33,203 nucleotides of DNA from an uncultured Succiniclasticum sp. (GTDB lineage: Bacteria; Bacillota; Negativicutes; Acidaminococcales; Acidaminococcaceae): contig CADCHY010000021.1 in assembly GCA_902801365.1 (NCBI GenBank), positions 27,395 to 60,597 of the forward strand. Reading direction: 5' to 3'. How positions within the stretch are numbered: the first letter of the stretch is position 1; each line of letters begins with the position of its first letter. The notes beneath the pieces were generated by a model. It was not told where the DNA came from, made no database searches, and saw only the letters and a list, made by a program, of their open reading frames with translations. The translations under genes were made by a program, and so were the position numbers. Of the stretch, positions 30,677 to 33,203 are shown piece by piece.

Positions 30677-32770
30677 ATGTTTGGAAGCAGGAGCCAGTTT
30701 TCCAACTGGAAAGAAATCTGTATCTATGTGCTGATCATTGCCCTGCTGATAGCCGGACTATGTTTCCTGCAGCCGCTGTTCATTCCGGCGGGTGTGCTGA
30801 TATTCATTATAGTAGTCTGGTTTGCCCGCCGGGCCTATACCAGAAAGAAACAGATATTGTCCGATTATCTGGACGACGTGATCCGTAACATTGAGCGTTC
30901 CGTTCATTATTCCACAAAGAACCTGGATATAGGGATTGCCGTATTTTCCAGTGATGGGAGGCTGCAGTGGAAAAATGAAAAATTCCAGGAATGGACCGGT
31001 CTGAAAACACTGGAGAAAAAGAAACCGGAAGAGGTGCTCCCCCTGCCGGAGAACGCGTTTGAAACCATGTGCGTAAAGGACGACAGCAAGCTCATTAAGA
31101 TGCGGGGCCGGTATTACAACATGCGTTATTTCAGCGTGCAGAACCCGGCTAAAACCACGGACGGCAAGGAAGCCGCCACGGCCAGTACGCTGATGGTTTA
31201 CCTGACAGATGTAACCGAATGGGAACAGCTGAAGCAGCGCTTTGCTGAAGAACGCCTGTGCCTGGCTTTTGTCCGCTTCGACAATTATGAAGACGTAATG
31301 AAAGGCCTCGGGGAAAGCGCCCGGGCCAACCTGAACGGGGAAATCGGCCAGATCCTTAATAAATGGGTAGAGTCTTTGCGCGGGTTTGTGGTGCGCGCCA
31401 ATAATGAAAATTTAGTGGTGGGCATAAATTATAAAAACCTGCAGAAAGCAATCGATGATAAATTTTCCATCCTGGACAAGGTGCGGGAGGTACGGCTGGA
31501 GAACAAGCTGGCTCCTACCATCAGCATCGGCATCTCCAAAGACGGGGATACGTTGCAGGAAGTGAGCATGCACGCAGCCAAGGCGCTGGACCTTGCCCTG
31601 GGTCGCGGCGGCGACCAGGTCGTGGTGGAATGCGACAAGCAGATGCAGTATTTTGGCGGGACCAACGCGGTCAGTGCCAAAAGCACACGGGTGCGGGCCC
31701 GGATCGTGGCCCACAACATCCGGGAGCAGATGGAAGAGGCGGACAAGGTCTTTGTCATGGGCCATGCCAATGAAGATTATGATTCCATCGGCAGCGCCGT
31801 CGGTGTGGCCAAGCTGGCCCTGTCCCGGAACAAACCTACGTTTATTGTGGTCAGTGACCGCAGCACGTCCCTGCAGAAACTGAAAAAACTGGTATTTAAC
31901 GGTGAACTGAATATTTCCGAAGAAGACAAACAGTATGAAGGCATTTTCGTTCACGAAGAAGACATCCTGAAAGAAATCACGCCGAGGAGCCTGCTGATGC
32001 TGGTGGATCATCACCGGGCCGTGTTAAGCGCCAGCCAGAAAGTGCTGGAAGCGATTCCCCAGAAACGGATCATCATCGACCACCACCGGAGAGCGGAAGA
32101 TATCATCAAGAATACGATCCTGAAATATATGGAACCCTCTTCTTCCTCAGCCAGCGAGCTGGTTACGGAGCTGACGGGGTACTTTGACGATAAGCTGGAA
32201 TTCACCAAAGGGGAAGCTACGGCGCTGTACAGCGGGCTGGTGGTGGATACCAAGAACTTCAACGTGCAGACCGGCGCCCGTACCTTTGAAGCGGCGGCCC
32301 TGCTCCGCACTTCCGGGGCTGACCCGGTCCTGGTGCGGCAGCTGTTCAAGGATGATCTGGACGCGTTCCGGAAACGGTACCGCCTAATCGCCGACGCGGA
32401 AACACCGCTGCCCCATATGGCGATAGCCGTCAACCGCAACGTGGAAAATACCAGCGAGACTTCGATCCTCGCGGCCCAGGCGGCGGATGCTATGATCAAT
32501 GTTACGGAGATCGCCGTGGGCGTGGTAATTTCCGCATGTACGGACGGCTGTGTAAATGTGAGCGCCCGCAGTGACGGCAGCATCAATGTCCAGATTATCA
32601 TGGAAGAATTAGGCGGCGGCGGTCATCAGACGGTGGCCGGCGTGCAGATCCAGAATGCCGACGCGGACGAAATCAAACGGCAGATTATCGAATTAACGAA
32701 AAAACAATTTAACGAAGCAGAAGAGAAAGAGAAGGAGAAAGAAAAGAATGAAAGTTATCTTATTGAGTGA
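30677..32770 (+). CDS. gdpP: GdpP/YybT cyclic-di-AMP phosphodiesterase
   Basis: A 697-residue membrane-bound enzyme: two N-terminal transmembrane helices (about 10-52), a PAS-like domain (about 60-150), a degenerate GGDEF domain (about 170-300), and DHH-DHHA1 phosphodiesterase domains (about 350-690). DHH motifs are GHANEDYDSIGS (362-373), VDHHRA (near 443), IIDHHRR (near 468), VVDTKNF, and GGGGHQTVAG (near 645). The family hydrolyses c-di-AMP to pApA and controls osmotic and wall homeostasis. The start is ATG 30677, well spaced from AGGTGAT; the in-frame GTG 30668 overlaps it. The 3' end overlaps rplI by 23 nt. Confidence 0.95.
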   Translation: MFGSRSQFSNWKEICIYVLIIALLIAGLCFLQPLFIPAGVLIFIIVVWFARRAYTRKKQILSDYLDDVIRNIERSVHYSTKNLDIGIAVFSSDGRLQWKNEKFQEWTGLKTLEKKKPEEVLPLPENAFETMCVKDDSKLIKMRGRYYNMRYFSVQNPAKTTDGKEAATASTLMVYLTDVTEWEQLKQRFAEERLCLAFVRFDNYEDVMKGLGESARANLNGEIGQILNKWVESLRGFVVRANNENLVVGINYKNLQKAIDDKFSILDKVREVRLENKLAPTISIGISKDGDTLQEVSMHAAKALDLALGRGGDQVVVECDKQMQYFGGTNAVSAKSTRVRARIVAHNIREQMEEADKVFVMGHANEDYDSIGSAVGVAKLALSRNKPTFIVVSDRSTSLQKLKKLVFNGELNISEEDKQYEGIFVHEEDILKEITPRSLLMLVDHHRAVLSASQKVLEAIPQKRIIIDHHRRAEDIIKNTILKYMEPSSSSASELVTELTGYFDDKLEFTKGEATALYSGLVVDTKNFNVQTGARTFEAAALLRTSGADPVLVRQLFKDDLDAFRKRYRLIADAETPLPHMAIAVNRNVENTSETSILAAQAADAMINVTEIAVGVVISACTDGCVNVSARSDGSINVQIIMEELGGGGHQTVAGVQIQNADADEIKRQIIELTKKQFNEAEEKEKEKEKNESYLIE

Positions 32771-33200
32771 TGTTAAAAAATTAGGGAAAAAAGGGGATGT
32801 TGTGGAAACGGCGGAAGGCTACGGCCGCAACTATCTGATCCCCCGTAAATTAGCAAAAGAGGCTACTGCGGTCAACATGAACCAGGCCATGCAGGATAAA
32901 AAGGTGGCGGAGCACAGGGCTGCCCAGCGGAAAGACGAAGCGGTGATGCTGGCTTCCCAGGTGGAAAAGGTTACCGTGAAAATGAAATTAAAAGTCGGCG
33001 CCAATGGAAAGCTGTTCGGCGCCATTACGTCCAAAGATGTGGCGGAAGCCCTGATGAAGCAGACCGGCCTGGAGGTTGACCGCCGCAAGATCGAACTGCC
33101 TGAGACAGTAAAACAGCCGGGTACCTATACGGCCGTGGCCAAACTCCATCCGGAAATTGCCGCGAAATTTAATGTAATCGTGGAAGCTGACGCAGACTGA
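32748..33200 (+). CDS. rplI: 50S ribosomal protein L9
   Basis: A complete 150-residue L9: the N-terminal RNA-binding domain MKVILLSDVKKLGKKGDVVE and GYGRNYLIPRKLA, the long helix, and a C-terminal domain with KVGANGKLFGAITSKDVAEAL and ELPETVKQPGTYTAVAKLHPEI. It binds 23S rRNA near the L1 stalk and limits frameshifting. ATG 32748 overlaps the end of gdpP by 23 nt, so translation is likely coupled; the ribosome binding site (GAGAAAGA) is inside gdpP. The stop TGA at 33198-33200 is followed by TAA at the window edge. Confidence 0.97.
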   Translation: MKVILLSDVKKLGKKGDVVETAEGYGRNYLIPRKLAKEATAVNMNQAMQDKKVAEHRAAQRKDEAVMLASQVEKVTVKMKLKVGANGKLFGAITSKDVAEALMKQTGLEVDRRKIELPETVKQPGTYTAVAKLHPEIAAKFNVIVEADAD

Positions 33201-33203
33201 TAA

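Overview
The window looks like chromosomal DNA from a low-to-mid GC Bacillota. The best guess is a Negativicute such as an Acidaminococcus-like glutamate fermenter. This placement is inferred from the yybS-gdpP-rplI gene order, many exported lineage-specific proteins, strong AGGAGG-type ribosome binding sites and slightly GC-rich coding DNA; no rRNA or tRNA gene is present to prove it. I saw no phage, transposase or CRISPR array.

Layout. 1-1000 holds a partial ClpX-like AAA+ ATPase gene (minus strand, TTG start) behind a promoter and a five-copy 15-bp repeat. 1300-2560 has a frameshifted exported DUF3298-like gene and a conserved hypothetical. 2569-5486 (minus) is a three-gene unit: a metallo-beta-lactamase-fold protein, a TIM-barrel PEP-hydrolase-family protein and a Tm-1-like (UPF0261) ATP-binding protein. 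Its promoter mirrors the promoter of the divergent nitroreductase gene. 5859-9131 (plus) carries nitroreductase, alpha/beta hydrolase, a chagasin-like exported protease inhibitor and another exported protein. 9352-10002 (minus) is a VWA-domain gene.

10252-14856 is a LysR regulator divergent from nitrilase-family amidase, a NodB-fold cyclic-imidase-like hydrolase, a small CxxC/HxH protein and a COG0523 (CobW/ZNG1-type) metallochaperone GTPase. This is my best candidate for a poorly described system: regulated, metal-dependent cyclic imide or half-amide breakdown with its own metal-delivery proteins. 15073-17812 (minus) holds a broken macro-domain gene, an exported VanX-type dipeptidase and a PAP2 phosphatase. 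17996-20931 holds an SH3b exported protein, a His-rich repeat protein (minus) and a small Lys-rich protein.

21166-25297 (plus) has an Rrf2 regulator, an HD hydrolase, a 166-nt hairpin element, mnmA, an exported Pro-rich protein and a second HD protein. 25317-26629 has a nicotinamidase (minus) divergent from a YneA-like LysM protein, with promoter-embedded operator palindromes for both. 26733-33200 has a tRNA-Asp queuosine glutamylase gene (minus), a DUF697-like membrane protein, and the conserved yybS-gdpP-rplI run.

Limits: family names come from motif recognition, not database searches. All promoter, operator and terminator calls are by eye.
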